Shown here in pieces: positions 53,738-62,497 of a stretch of DNA of 64,000 bases (within the stretch, counting starts at the first letter, position 1; each line of letters begins with the position of its first letter). The position numbers were made by a program, and so were the translations under genes. The notes under the pieces were generated by a model. It saw nothing but the letters and a program-made list of their open reading frames with translations. It was not told where the DNA came from and made no database searches. Source of the DNA: Aeromicrobium ginsengisoli (GTDB lineage Bacteria > Actinomycetota > Actinomycetes > Propionibacteriales > Nocardioidaceae); NCBI RefSeq assembly GCF_004134905.2, contig NZ_SDPQ02000003.1, positions 744,001-808,000 of the forward strand, read 5' to 3'.

Positions 53738-55099
53738 TCAGTCGGCGATGAAGAACATCCGCTTGTTGACGAACTCGTCCATGCCGAGCGGGCCGAGCTC
53801 GCGGCCGAAGCCGGAGCGCTTGACGCCGCCGAACGGGATCTCCGCGCCCTCGCCCGCCGTCGTGTTGACGTTCGCCATGCCGACCTCGAGCCGCTGGGCG
53901 ATCTTCTCCGCACGAGCCGGGTCCTTCGAGAACACCGCACCACCCAGCCCGTACGTCGTGTCGTTGGCCAGCGCGAGCGCCTCCTCGTCGCTGCCGACCT
54001 TGTAGACCACCGCGACCGGCCCGAACAGCTCCTCGGAGTACGCCCGCATGTCCTTGGTGATGCCGCTCAGCACGGCGGGCGTGTAGTGCGCGTCGGGCCC
54101 GTCGCTCAGGACGCCGCCGGCGTGCAGAGTCGCGCCCTTGCTGACGGCGTCGTCGACCTGCTCGGCGAGCGCCTCGGCCGCGCGACGGGACGACAGCGGC
54201 GAGAACGAGTCGATCGCCAGGGCCTTCTCGGTCAGCTTGCCGACGAAGTCGTCGAAGAGGTCGTCCATGACGATCATGCGCTTGTTGGAGTTGCAGGCCT
54301 GGCCGGTGTTGTACATCCGGAAGTCCCACGCATTGTCGACGACCTCGCCGAGGTCGTCGCTGTCGAGCACGATCATCGGGTCGGACCCGCCGAGCTCGAG
54401 GACGCACTTCTTGAGGTTCTTGCCGGCGATGGCGGCGACGATCGCGCCGGCGCGCTCGGACCCGGTCAGCGAGACGCCTTGGATGCGGGGGTCGCTGATG
54501 ATCGTCTCGATCTGCTCGTGCGATGCGAACACGTTGACGTACGCGCCCTCGGGCACGCCGGCGTCCTTCATGATCTGCTCGACGGCCAGCGCCGACTTCG
54601 GCACCGACTCGGCGTGCTTGAGGATGATCGTGTTGCCCAGCATCAGGTTGGGTGCCGCGAACCGGGCGATCTGGTAGTACGGGAAGTTCCACGGCATGAT
54701 GCCGAGCAGTGGGCCGACCGGCAGCTTCTGCACGACGGCCTTGCCGCCGGAGAACGTCTTGATCGGCTGGTCCGCAGCCAGCGTCGGGCCCTCGGTGGCG
54801 AAGTAGTCGAAGATCGACTGGCAGAACTCGGCCTCCTCGACGCCCTCGCTCAGTGGCTTGCCCATCTCCTCGTTCGCGATCGCCGCGAGCCCGTCCGCAC
54901 GCTCGGCGAACAGGGCGGCGACCTTCTTGACGATCTCGCCGCGCTCGGTGATCGGCACGTCCTTCCACGACGCGTACGCCTGGGTGGCTCCCGCGATCGC
55001 CGCTTCGATGTCGGCGTCGGTCGCGGTGTCGAACGTCTCGACGACGTCACCCGTCGCCGGGTTGACGACCTGGTAGGCGGGTCCGGATGTCGTGGTCAT
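53738..55099 (-). CDS. Succinate-semialdehyde dehydrogenase-type aldehyde dehydrogenase
   Basis: A 453-residue NAD(P)-dependent aldehyde dehydrogenase of the GabD1/GabD2 type. Active-site Glu in ELGGSDP and Cys in NTGQACNSNKR, with the substrate-entry motif MPWNFPYYQIARF. Shorter than typical GabD, like mycobacterial GabD1. Oxidises succinate semialdehyde or a related aldehyde. GAGGAGAAG ribosome site before ATG 55099. Third gene of the gabT-gabD run, after 24 bases. Confidence 0.9.
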   Translation of the reverse strand: MTTTSGPAYQVVNPATGDVVETFDTATDADIEAAIAGATQAYASWKDVPITERGEIVKKVAALFAERADGLAAIANEEMGKPLSEGVEEAEFCQSIFDYFATEGPTLAADQPIKTFSGGKAVVQKLPVGPLLGIMPWNFPYYQIARFAAPNLMLGNTIILKHAESVPKSALAVEQIMKDAGVPEGAYVNVFASHEQIETIISDPRIQGVSLTGSERAGAIVAAIAGKNLKKCVLELGGSDPMIVLDSDDLGEVVDNAWDFRMYNTGQACNSNKRMIVMDDLFDDFVGKLTEKALAIDSFSPLSSRRAAEALAEQVDDAVSKGATLHAGGVLSDGPDAHYTPAVLSGITKDMRAYSEELFGPVAVVYKVGSDEEALALANDTTYGLGGAVFSKDPARAEKIAQRLEVGMANVNTTAGEGAEIPFGGVKRSGFGRELGPLGMDEFVNKRMFFIAD

Positions 55100-55123
55100 G
55101 TGCTTCTCCTCGGGTGGTGGCCC

Positions 55124-56545
55124 TCAGGGCCAGTCGATGCTGAGGTACTGCGTCTCGGTGAACTCGTCGAGTCCGGCGCGGGCGCCCTCACGTCCGAGGC
55201 CGCTCTGCTTCATCCCGCCGAATGGTGCCGATGGATCCGAGACTAGCCCGCGGTTGATGCCGATCATGCCGGCGTCGATCGCCTCGCCGATCCGCATCGC
55301 GCGCTGGAGCTCGCCCGCGAACACGTAGGCGGCGAGGCCGAACTCGGACGCGTTGACGAGCCGCAGCATCTCGGCCTCGTCGGTCCACGTCACGATCGGC
55401 GCGACCGGGCCGAAGATCTCGGTGGTGACGAGGTCGGCATCGGCCGGTACGTCGACGAGCACGGTCGGCGGGAAGTAGTAGCCCTTGCTGTCGGGTATGT
55501 CGGCACGGTGGCTGATGCGGGCACCGGCGGCGACCGCCGAGTCGACCAGGGCGGCAACGCCGTCGACGGCCTTGGCGGAGATCAAGGGTCCGATCTGCGA
55601 GCCCTCGGTCGCGGGCCCGACGGTGAGCTTCTCGACCTCGGCGCCGAGCTTGGCGGTGAACGCATCGGCGACGTCGGCGTGCACGTAGAACCGGTTGGCT
55701 GCGGTGCAGGCCTGCCCGCCGCCGCGGAACTTCGCGATCATCGCGCCCGCGACGGCGGCGTCGAGGTCGGCGTCCTCGGTCACGACGAGCGGGGCATTGC
55801 CGCCGAGCTCCATCGACGAGTTCACGACCCGGTCGGCGGCCTGCTTGAGCAGCACACGGCCGATCCCGGTCGAGCCGGTGAACGAGATCTTGCGGACGCG
55901 CGCGTCCGCCATCCAGGTCGACACGACTGCGGAGGCGTCCGTGGTCGGCACGAGGTTGACGACGCCGTCGGGCACGCCAGCCTCGACGAGCAGGTGGGTC
56001 ACGGCGAGCGCGGTCAGGGGCGTCTCGGAGGCCGGCTTGAGCACGACGGTGCAGCCCGCGGCGAGCGCCGGGGCGATCTTGCGGGTCGCCATCGCGGCCG
56101 GGAAGTTCCACGGCGTCACGAGGGCGGCGATGCCCACGGGCTTGTGCGTCACGACCGTGCGGGTGCCGCCAGCGGGCGACACGCCGTAGTCGCCGCCGGT
56201 GCGTACGCCCTCCTCGGCGAACCAGCGGAAGAACTCGGCGGCGTACGTGACCTCGCCGCGTGCGTCGGACAGCGACTTGCCGTTCTCGGCGCTGATCAGT
56301 GCGGTGAGCTCCTCGATGTCGCGGATCATCAGCTCGTACGTGCGACGGAGGATCTCCGAGCGCTGCCTCGGCGGCATGGCGCTCCAGCCGGGCAGCGCAG
56401 CGGCCGCGGCGTCGACCGCGGCGGTCGCGTCGGCCGGTCCGCCGTCGGCGACCTGGCCGATGACCGTGCGGTCGGCCGGGTTCTCGACGTCGAACTCACC
56501 TGCGGATCCGGGCAGCCACTCGCCGCCGATGAACAGCCCGTTCAT
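55124..56545 (-). CDS. gabD: Succinate-semialdehyde dehydrogenase
   Basis: A 473-residue dehydrogenase. MELGGNAPLV holds the active Glu and GGGQACTAANRFYV the nucleophilic Cys; TPWNFPAAMATRKIAPALAAG is typical of GabD. It converts succinate semialdehyde made by GabT into succinate for the citric acid cycle. ATG overlaps the gabT stop by four bases. Followed by a second, different aldehyde dehydrogenase, so the operon may handle two aldehydes. Confidence 0.92.
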   Translation of the reverse strand: MNGLFIGGEWLPGSAGEFDVENPADRTVIGQVADGGPADATAAVDAAAAALPGWSAMPPRQRSEILRRTYELMIRDIEELTALISAENGKSLSDARGEVTYAAEFFRWFAEEGVRTGGDYGVSPAGGTRTVVTHKPVGIAALVTPWNFPAAMATRKIAPALAAGCTVVLKPASETPLTALAVTHLLVEAGVPDGVVNLVPTTDASAVVSTWMADARVRKISFTGSTGIGRVLLKQAADRVVNSSMELGGNAPLVVTEDADLDAAVAGAMIAKFRGGGQACTAANRFYVHADVADAFTAKLGAEVEKLTVGPATEGSQIGPLISAKAVDGVAALVDSAVAAGARISHRADIPDSKGYYFPPTVLVDVPADADLVTTEIFGPVAPIVTWTDEAEMLRLVNASEFGLAAYVFAGELQRAMRIGEAIDAGMIGINRGLVSDPSAPFGGMKQSGLGREGARAGLDEFTETQYLSIDWP

Positions 56546-57873
56546 GCGTTCTCCTTGAAGGCGGCCGCGACGACGTCGAGGCCCTCGTTGAGCAGCTCGT
56601 CGCTGATCGCCAGCGGCGGCAGGAAGCGAAGCACATTGCCGTACGTGCCGCAGGTCAGCACGATGACGCCGGCGAGATGCGCGGCGGCGGCGATCGCACT
56701 GGTCAGCAGCGGGTCGGGCTCGTCGGTGCCGCTCTTGACGATCTCGACGGCGATCATCGCGCCGCGACCGCGTACGTCGCCGAGGCGGTCGTCGTCGGCC
56801 TGCAGGCGGTGCAGCCGGTCGAGCATGAGGCGCTCGATCTGGCGGGCGCGCTCGACGAGCCCGTCGGCCTCGATCGTCTCGATCGTGGCGAGCGCCGCGG
56901 CGCAGGCGATGGGGTTGCCGCCGTACGTGCCGCCGAGCCCCGACACATGCGCGGCGTCCATCATCTCGGCCCGGCCGGTCACTGCCGAGAGCGGCAGCCC
57001 GCCGGCGATGCCCTTGGCGGTGACGATCAGGTCGGGCACGACGCCGTCATGCTCGCAGGCGAACATCTCGCCCGTACGCGCGAAGCCGCTCTGCACCTCG
57101 TCGGCGATGAACACGACATTGTTGGCGGTGCACCACTCGGCGATCCCGGCCAGGAAGCCCTCGGCGGGGACGATGAACCCGCCCTCTCCCTGGATCGGCT
57201 CGATCACGACCGCGGCGAGGTTGGCGGCGCCGACCTGCTTCTCGATGTAGGTGATCGCGCGACGCGCGGCTGCGGCGCCGTCGACGTTCTTCTCGTCGCG
57301 GTACGGGTAGGACAGCGGCGCCCGGTAGACCTCAGGGGAGAACGGCCCGAATCCGCTCTTGTAGGGCATCGACTTGGCGGTCATCGCCATCGTCAGGTTC
57401 GTGCGCCCGTGATACGCGTGGTCGAATGCCACGACGGCCTGCTTCTTGGTGTGCGCGCGGGCGATCTTGACGGCGTTCTCCACCGCCTCGGCGCCGGAGT
57501 TGAACAGGGCGGAGCGCTTGTCGTGGTCGCCCGGGGTCAGCCGGTTGAGCGCCTCGGCGACGGCCACATAGCCCTCGTACGGCGTGATCATGAAGCACGT
57601 GTGCGTGAACGCCTCGACCTGCTCGCGGACCGCATCCACGACGCGCGGCGCGCTGTTGCCGACCGTCGTGACCGCGATGCCGGAGCCGAGATCGATGAAC
57701 GAGTTGCCGTCGACGTCCTTGACGATGCCGCCGCCGGCCTCGATCGCGAACACCGGCATCGTCGTGCCGACGCCTTGGGCGACGGCGGACTTCTTGCGGG
57801 TCATCAGCTCCTGCGAGCGGGGCCCGGGGATCGCGGTGACGAGGTTGCGGCGTTGCTCGAGAGAGGCAGACAT
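56542..57873 (-). CDS. gabT: 4-aminobutyrate-2-oxoglutarate aminotransferase
   Basis: A 443-residue class III aminotransferase of the GabT branch. IEPIQGEGGFIVPAEGFL, FIADEVQSGFARTGEMFACE and VTAKGIAGGLPLSAVTG (PLP Lys) are all clear, and the N-terminal SQELMTRKKSAVAQGVG is GabT-like. It transfers the amino group of GABA to 2-oxoglutarate, giving succinate semialdehyde and glutamate. First gene of the GABA operon, divergent from the LysR regulator. Confidence 0.94.
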   Translation of the reverse strand: MSASLEQRRNLVTAIPGPRSQELMTRKKSAVAQGVGTTMPVFAIEAGGGIVKDVDGNSFIDLGSGIAVTTVGNSAPRVVDAVREQVEAFTHTCFMITPYEGYVAVAEALNRLTPGDHDKRSALFNSGAEAVENAVKIARAHTKKQAVVAFDHAYHGRTNLTMAMTAKSMPYKSGFGPFSPEVYRAPLSYPYRDEKNVDGAAAARRAITYIEKQVGAANLAAVVIEPIQGEGGFIVPAEGFLAGIAEWCTANNVVFIADEVQSGFARTGEMFACEHDGVVPDLIVTAKGIAGGLPLSAVTGRAEMMDAAHVSGLGGTYGGNPIACAAALATIETIEADGLVERARQIERLMLDRLHRLQADDDRLGDVRGRGAMIAVEIVKSGTDEPDPLLTSAIAAAAHLAGVIVLTCGTYGNVLRFLPPLAISDELLNEGLDVVAAAFKENA

Positions 57874-57944
57874 GCCCCGATTCTCGTCGCCACGATGCTA
57901 TGCCGTCCAATACTCAGTTTTCATCGAGACTATGCTCTCAAGGC

Positions 57945-58838
57945 ATGGAGCTACGCACGCTTGGCTATTTCGTCGCGGTCGCCGAGTCCGGCACGGTCAG
58001 CGCGGCCGCCGACGCGGTGCACGTGACCCAGCCGGCGATCTCTCGGCAGATCCGGCAGCTCGAGAACGAGCTGGGCGTCGAGCTGTTCGTGCGGTCCTCC
58101 GGTCGGCTGCAGCTCAGCGCCGCCGGGCGGCAGTTCCTGCCGCACGCGCAGGACGTCCTGCGCCGCGCCGACGGCGCACGCAACGCCGCGAGGTCATACG
58201 CCGCGGGGCGGCTCGAGCGCATCACGATCGCCGCGCCGACCACGACGTTGACCGACGTCATCGCGCCGTTCCTGGCGACGCTGGGCCCCGACGACCCGAT
58301 GCCGACGGTCATCGAGTCGGATCCCCGCGAGGCGTACGACGCGTTGCGGCACGGCGCTGACCTGGCGATCGCGACCGAGCCGCCGCCGGCCCGGCTCGCG
58401 AGCGCGGCGCTCGCGGTGCTGCCGGTCTGGGCGTACGTACGGGCGGACCACCGGTGGCACGACCAGGGCTCGGTACGCCTCAAGGAGCTCGCGACCGAGA
58501 CGGTGCTGGCCCTGACACCGGCGTTCAAGCCGCGGCAGATCCTCGATCGGGCGCTGGAGCGGGCGCGGGTGTCAGCGCCGTCGGTCGTGGACTGCAGCAA
58601 CCCTCAGGTCGCGCAGGCGCTGGCTGCCGCGGGCCGGGGCGCCGCGGTGGTGTCGGACGATCCCCGTTTCGGGCTGCACCCGCTGGAGATCGTCGGGCGG
58701 GACGGGCCGCTGCGGATCGAGCTGTTCGCGGCGTGGGAGCCGGGCCACCATGCGGCGGCGACGCTCGACGAGCTGGCGGCCCGGCTGCGGGAGTTCTGCG
58801 TCGAGCGCTACGGCGCGGACGTCGCACCGACGGGCTGA
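57945..58838 (+). CDS. LysR-type transcription regulator
   Basis: A 297-residue LysR regulator. The N-terminal winged HTH (residues ~1-60) reads LGYFVAVAESGTVSAAADAV and HVTQPAISRQIRQLENELG; the rest is the effector-binding domain. Divergent from gabT across a 71-base gap that holds near-repeats ATGCTATG and ACTATGCT, candidates for its binding site. It probably activates GABA catabolism in response to GABA or a catabolite, by position only. Confidence 0.9.
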   Translation: MELRTLGYFVAVAESGTVSAAADAVHVTQPAISRQIRQLENELGVELFVRSSGRLQLSAAGRQFLPHAQDVLRRADGARNAARSYAAGRLERITIAAPTTTLTDVIAPFLATLGPDDPMPTVIESDPREAYDALRHGADLAIATEPPPARLASAALAVLPVWAYVRADHRWHDQGSVRLKELATETVLALTPAFKPRQILDRALERARVSAPSVVDCSNPQVAQALAAAGRGAAVVSDDPRFGLHPLEIVGRDGPLRIELFAAWEPGHHAAATLDELAARLREFCVERYGADVAPTG

Positions 58839-58842
58839 TCCG

Positions 58843-58865
58843 CCTTGCGGACTCCCGCAAGGTTT
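58843..58865 (+). terminator. Terminator after LysR gene
   Basis: CCTTGCGG (58843-58850) pairs with CCGCAAGG (58855-58862) around a four-base loop and is followed by TTT. Confidence 0.7.
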
Positions 58866-59009
58866 CCCGCAACGCGGTGACGAAGCCTTGAGCGCGAGCT
58901 AGTTTCGAATCACGGGAGATGCAGGAGGACGGGTTCCCCTCGTCAGGGCCGCCCCTTCGGCTGATCCGCAGTAGCGTCGCGTGCAACGCTGCGTGTTTGT
59001 GTGCGACGT

Positions 59010-59039
59010 GGTGCCCCCGGGTCCGAGCCCGGGGGCACC
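59010..59039 (-). terminator. Terminator after DUF3817 gene
   Basis: Perfect 12-base stem GGTGCCCCCGGG (59010-59021) / CCCGGGGGCACC (59028-59039), ten bases past the stop of the minus-strand gene. The ~145 bases between this and the LysR terminator show nothing I could assign. Confidence 0.75.
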
Positions 59040-59049
59040 CTCGCGTCCG

Positions 59050-59400
59050 CTACGGAGCCGACGTCGCTCCGACGGGCTCAGGCTTGCTGAGCAGTCCCTT
59101 GCCGTCGGCGACCTTCTCGAACCAGTAGGTGCAGAACGGCGGGATGCTGGAGCCGAGGGCGAGCAGCGTCGTGTTGCGGTTCCACTTGAAGACGTACGCC
59201 GAGATCAGGCTGACGACGACGTACACGAGGAAGATGCCACCGTGGATCGGGCCGGCGACGGGCACGCCGCCTTCGTGGAGGCCGAACGGCTCGGACTTGA
59301 GGATCCACTTGCAGAACATCGCGGCGAGCAGCAGGGCCCACGAGAAGGCTTCGGCGATCGCAACGGTGCGGAAGATGGTGCGGACGGTTGAGGGATTCAC
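59050..59400 (-). CDS. DUF3817 membrane protein
   Basis: A 116-residue membrane protein with three hydrophobic helices. AEAFSWALLLAAMFCKW, GPIHGGIFLVYVV and ALGSSIPPFCTYWFEK match the DUF3817 (YdzA-like) family. Function unknown. GTG start at 59400, divergent from the ACT-domain gene. Confidence 0.88.
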   Translation of the reverse strand: MNPSTVRTIFRTVAIAEAFSWALLLAAMFCKWILKSEPFGLHEGGVPVAGPIHGGIFLVYVVVSLISAYVFKWNRNTTLLALGSSIPPFCTYWFEKVADGKGLLSKPEPVGATSAP

Positions 59401-59455
59401 GCCACCACGCTACCCGCGTAACGCCAAGGCAATGTGGGCCAGTGACAATGGTCAT

Positions 59456-60100
59456 ATGGCCTTCCTGCTGCGCGTCGAGCTGCCCGATGTGCCCGGTTCG
59501 CTGGGTGCGCTCGCCACGGCTCTCGGTGGCGCCGGGGCCGACATCGAGGCGATCGAGATCGTCGAGCGACGTCCCGACGGGCGGGTCGTGGACGACGTGC
59601 TGCTCGAGCTGCCGGCGCGGGTCATGCCCGACGCGCTGATCACGGCGTGCCATCAGCTCGAGGGTGTCAAGGTCGACTGGATCTCCCGCTACAACGCCGG
59701 CGCCAACCTGAGCATGGACCTCGAGGCGGTCGAGCGGTTCACCGAGGACCCGACCAAGGCGATCGACAACCTCGTCGAGGTCATCCCGTCGACATTCCGC
59801 ACGGACTGGGCGATGGCCCTGCACCGCGTCGACGGTGAGGCGGCGATCATGGCCAAGTCGTCGACGGCCCCCAAGCTCGTCGCCGAGGCGTCGGGATGGC
59901 TCGGCATCCGCAAGTCCAAGGTGCTGCGCGAGGTCCCCGAGTGGGACTCGACGGTGCTCGCGGCCTCGCCCGCTCGCGATCGTCGGGGCGACGGCTTCGT
60001 CGTCGTCGTGGGGCGGCACGGCGGTCCGGAGTTCCTGGCGTCAGAGCTCGCCCGCCTCGGCCACATGGTCTCGCTCGCCGCGTCAGTCCAGAGCCGCTGA
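59456..60100 (+). CDS. ACT-domain protein
   Basis: A 214-residue cytosolic protein. The N-terminal ACT domain (residues ~2-75) has LLRVELPDVPGSLGALATAL and GADIEAIEIVERRPDG, the usual amino-acid-sensing fold. The C-terminal half (residues ~110-214) has ALHRVDGEAAIMAKSSTAPK and a GAF-like or second regulatory fold not recognised. No catalytic motif; probably a small-molecule sensor. Start set at ATG 59456; a longer frame exists upstream inside the divergent gene. Confidence 0.8.
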   Translation: MAFLLRVELPDVPGSLGALATALGGAGADIEAIEIVERRPDGRVVDDVLLELPARVMPDALITACHQLEGVKVDWISRYNAGANLSMDLEAVERFTEDPTKAIDNLVEVIPSTFRTDWAMALHRVDGEAAIMAKSSTAPKLVAEASGWLGIRKSKVLREVPEWDSTVLAASPARDRRGDGFVVVVGRHGGPEFLASELARLGHMVSLAASVQSR

Positions 60101-60209
60101 CGGTTTACCAAGAGGTCAGGGCAAACTTCACCCCACACGGCAAGCCGCCACTCCGCAGGGTGCGCGCGCCTTGGTGAGTGGCGGTTTGCCTTGACCTCTT
60201 GGTAAACCG
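60101..60209. terminator. Nested palindromes between convergent genes
   Basis: An outer 26-base arm at 60101-60126 (starting CGGTTTACCAAGAGG) is inverted at 60184-60209 with one mismatch. Inside it, GGCAAGCCGCCACTC (60139-60153) pairs with GAGTGGCGGTTTGCC (60176-60190), one mismatch, and the right arms overlap by seven bases, so the two stems compete. It begins right after the ACT gene stop and ends near the stop of the convergent dehydrogenase. Confidence 0.65.
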
Positions 60210-60221
60210 CCACACCCGGGA

Positions 60222-61103
60222 TCAGTCCTTCGGCTTGGTCTCCGGCACGTGGGAGTGGTGGAAGCGGCCGAGCGCGTCGACCTCCTTCTCCATCTGCGGG
60301 ACGGTCTTGCGGGCCAGCCGCTTGAGCACGGGCCACGCCAGCGGCGAGTTAGTCAGCGCCTTGGTCCAGTTGGCGAGCAGCACGCCCTTGGGCACGTACA
60401 CCCGGCTCTTGCGCTTGGCGAAGCCCTGCAGGATCAGCTCGACGCACTCCTCGACGCTGGTCGTGCTGTTGGCGGGGTAGGGCAGCTTCTTGCGGATCGC
60501 GCGGAACGACGGCAGGTCGTGCTCGGCGTTGCGCACGATGTCGGTGTCGATCCACGACGGGTGGCAGATGCCGACGCCGATGCCGAGGTGCGCAACCTCC
60601 TGCTTGTACGCCAGGGCGAGTGACTCGGCGCCGGCCTTGCTGGCGTTGTACGACGCGAGGCCCGCGAGCGCGGTGAACGAGGCGAGCGACGCCACCACGA
60701 GGGCATACCCGTTGGTCGCCGCGAGGTGCGGCGTCGAGTGCTTCAGGGTGCGGAACACGCCGTTGATGTTGATGTCGACGACGCGCTCGAACGCGGCGTC
60801 GTCGATCTGGCGCACGGTGCCGTACGACGCGATGCCGGCGTTGGCGAGCACGAAGTCGATGCGGCCGAAGTGCGCGGCTGCTGCGTCGACCGCAGTGGCG
60901 ACGGCGGCGGAGTCGCGTACGTCGGCCTCCCACCACGCAGCGGCGTCGCCGAGCTCGTCGGACAGCTCGGTCAGGAGCTCGGGCTCGAGGCCCACGAGAG
61001 CGACCTGGCCACCGCGCTCGACGAATCCGCGCGCCACACCGGCGCCGATGCCGCGTGCAGCGCCGGTGACGAGGGCGACCTTGCCGGTGAAATTGTCAGT
61101 CAT
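60222..61103 (-). CDS. Short-chain dehydrogenase
   Basis: A 293-residue classical SDR: TGAARGIGAGVARGF cofactor loop, LANAGIASYG, Ser in VVASLASFTAL, and YNASKAGAE. The extended C-terminus (LARKTVPQMEKEVDALGRF) resembles SDRs next to lipid and steroid catabolism genes, but none are nearby. ATG at 61103; a longer frame upstream covers the operator. Its transcription is probably controlled through the palindrome ten bases upstream. Confidence 0.88.
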   Translation of the reverse strand: MTDNFTGKVALVTGAARGIGAGVARGFVERGGQVALVGLEPELLTELSDELGDAAAWWEADVRDSAAVATAVDAAAAHFGRIDFVLANAGIASYGTVRQIDDAAFERVVDININGVFRTLKHSTPHLAATNGYALVVASLASFTALAGLASYNASKAGAESLALAYKQEVAHLGIGVGICHPSWIDTDIVRNAEHDLPSFRAIRKKLPYPANSTTSVEECVELILQGFAKRKSRVYVPKGVLLANWTKALTNSPLAWPVLKRLARKTVPQMEKEVDALGRFHHSHVPETKPKD

Positions 61104-61112
61104 CAGATCAAC

Positions 61113-61125
61113 ATACCGTCGGTAT
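61113..61125. promoter_or_regulatory. TetR-type operator ATACCGTCGGTAT
   Basis: Perfect 13-base palindrome ATACCG-T-CGGTAT, ten bases upstream of the dehydrogenase ATG, where it would overlap the promoter -10 region or the start site. This form is widespread as the operator of TetR-family repressors in actinobacteria. No TetR gene is in the window. Confidence 0.65.
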
Positions 61126-61157
61126 CTGGAATAAGCCACTCTCGATGTCACATACGT

Positions 61158-61526
61158 TCAAGGACGCAGGCGTTGCTCCAGCGCGTCGAGGCTCGGCTCG
61201 AACCAGAGCTGGCTGCCGCGGTTGGACTCGGCGACCCACGCGCTGAGCGAGACGCTCTCGGCGACGCGGGCGGAGATGTCGCCGACGATCGCGAGGCGCA
61301 GGCGGTAGTTGACGTACTTCTGCGCGACCTCGCCGGCGAACCCGGTCCGCAGCTCGAAGAAGTCGTCGGTCAGGCGTACGACCGGGATCACGACGAGCTC
61401 GGCCTCGCCCCACGCCGCATCGCCGATCATCTCGGTGGCCGCCTCGATGGTGTCGAGGGGTGCCCCATCGGCGGACAGGACGAGCGCGGGTGTCCCGTGG
61501 ATCGTGGTCAGCTCGCGGTCCGTCAT
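61158..61526 (-). CDS. DUF4180 protein
   Basis: A 122-residue protein. LDTIEAATEMIGDAAWGEAE, VVRLTDDFFELRTGFAGEV and QKYVNYRLRLAIVGDIS with AWVAESNRGSQLWF match DUF4180, a small family of unknown function related to STAS/SpoIIAA-like folds. Divergent from menB with a 44-base gap. Confidence 0.85.
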   Translation of the reverse strand: MTDRELTTIHGTPALVLSADGAPLDTIEAATEMIGDAAWGEAELVVIPVVRLTDDFFELRTGFAGEVAQKYVNYRLRLAIVGDISARVAESVSLSAWVAESNRGSQLWFEPSLDALEQRLRP

Positions 61527-61570
61527 GGCACGACGATATCGACGGCGACGCGCGCGATACCCTCGCCGTC

Positions 61571-62476
61571 ATGACCGTCTCCGAGATCTTCGACCCCAGC
61601 GCCTGGCGCGACGTGCCCGGCTTCGAGCAGCTCGAGGACATCACCTACCACCGCGCCGTCGACCACGGAACGGTACGCATCGCGTTCGACCGCCCGGAGG
61701 TGCGCAACGCGTTCCGGCCCGGCACTGTCGATGAGCTCCTGACGGTGCTGGAGCATGCCCGCCAGTCCTCCGACGTCGGCTGCGTGCTGCTGACCGGCAA
61801 CGGCCCGTCGCCCAAGGACGGCGGCTGGGCGTTCTGCTCCGGCGGTGACCAGCGCATCCGCGGCAAAGCCGGCTACCAGTACGCCGAGGGTGACTCGGCC
61901 GAGACGGTCGACCGGGCCAAGCTCGCGCGCCTGCACATCCTCGAGGTGCAGCGGCTGATCCGCTTCATGCCCAAGATCGTCATCGCCGTGGTGCCCGGCT
62001 GGGCTGCCGGCGGTGGGCACAGCCTGCACGTCGTCGCGGACCTCACGCTCGCCTCGGCGGAGCACGCGAAGTTCAAGCAGACTGACGCCGACGTCGGCTC
62101 GTTCGACGGCGGCTACGGCTCGGCGTACCTCGCGCGTCAGGTCGGCCAGAAGTTCGCCCGCGAGATCTTCCTGCTCGGTGACGAGTACTCCGCAGCCGAC
62201 GCGCACCGCATGGGCATGGTCAACAAGGTCGTCCCGCACGCCGAGCTCGAGGCCGAGGCGCTCGACTGGGGCCGCAAGATCAACGCGAAGTCGCCGACGG
62301 CGCAACGGATGCTGAAGTACTCCTTCAACCTGATCGACGACGGCCTCGTCGGGCAGCAGGTGCTGCTCGGCGAGACGACCCGGTTGGCCTACATGACGGA
62401 CGAGGCCCAGGAGGGCCGAGACGCGTTCCTCGAGAAGCGCGACCCCGACTTCACGCCGTATCCCTGGTACTACTGA
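61571..62476 (+). CDS. menB: 1,4-dihydroxy-2-naphthoyl-CoA synthase
   Basis: A 301-residue crotonase-fold enzyme of menaquinone synthesis, cyclising o-succinylbenzoyl-CoA. Typical MenB marks are GWAFCSGGDQRIRG, VPGWAAGGGHSLHVVADLTLA and QTDADVGSFDGGYGSAYLAR with the catalytic Asp, and the C-terminal end PYPWYY. The rest of the men operon is not in the window. ATG at 61571. Confidence 0.95.
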   Translation: MTVSEIFDPSAWRDVPGFEQLEDITYHRAVDHGTVRIAFDRPEVRNAFRPGTVDELLTVLEHARQSSDVGCVLLTGNGPSPKDGGWAFCSGGDQRIRGKAGYQYAEGDSAETVDRAKLARLHILEVQRLIRFMPKIVIAVVPGWAAGGGHSLHVVADLTLASAEHAKFKQTDADVGSFDGGYGSAYLARQVGQKFAREIFLLGDEYSAADAHRMGMVNKVVPHAELEAEALDWGRKINAKSPTAQRMLKYSFNLIDDGLVGQQVLLGETTRLAYMTDEAQEGRDAFLEKRDPDFTPYPWYY

Positions 62477-62497
62477 GCGCCATCCCGGCCGACTGAG

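Noticed and set aside
59441..59456. AGTGACAATGGTCATA as a third CRP-type site
   Set aside because: Two mismatches to consensus and it overlaps the start codon of the ACT-domain gene; not convincing.
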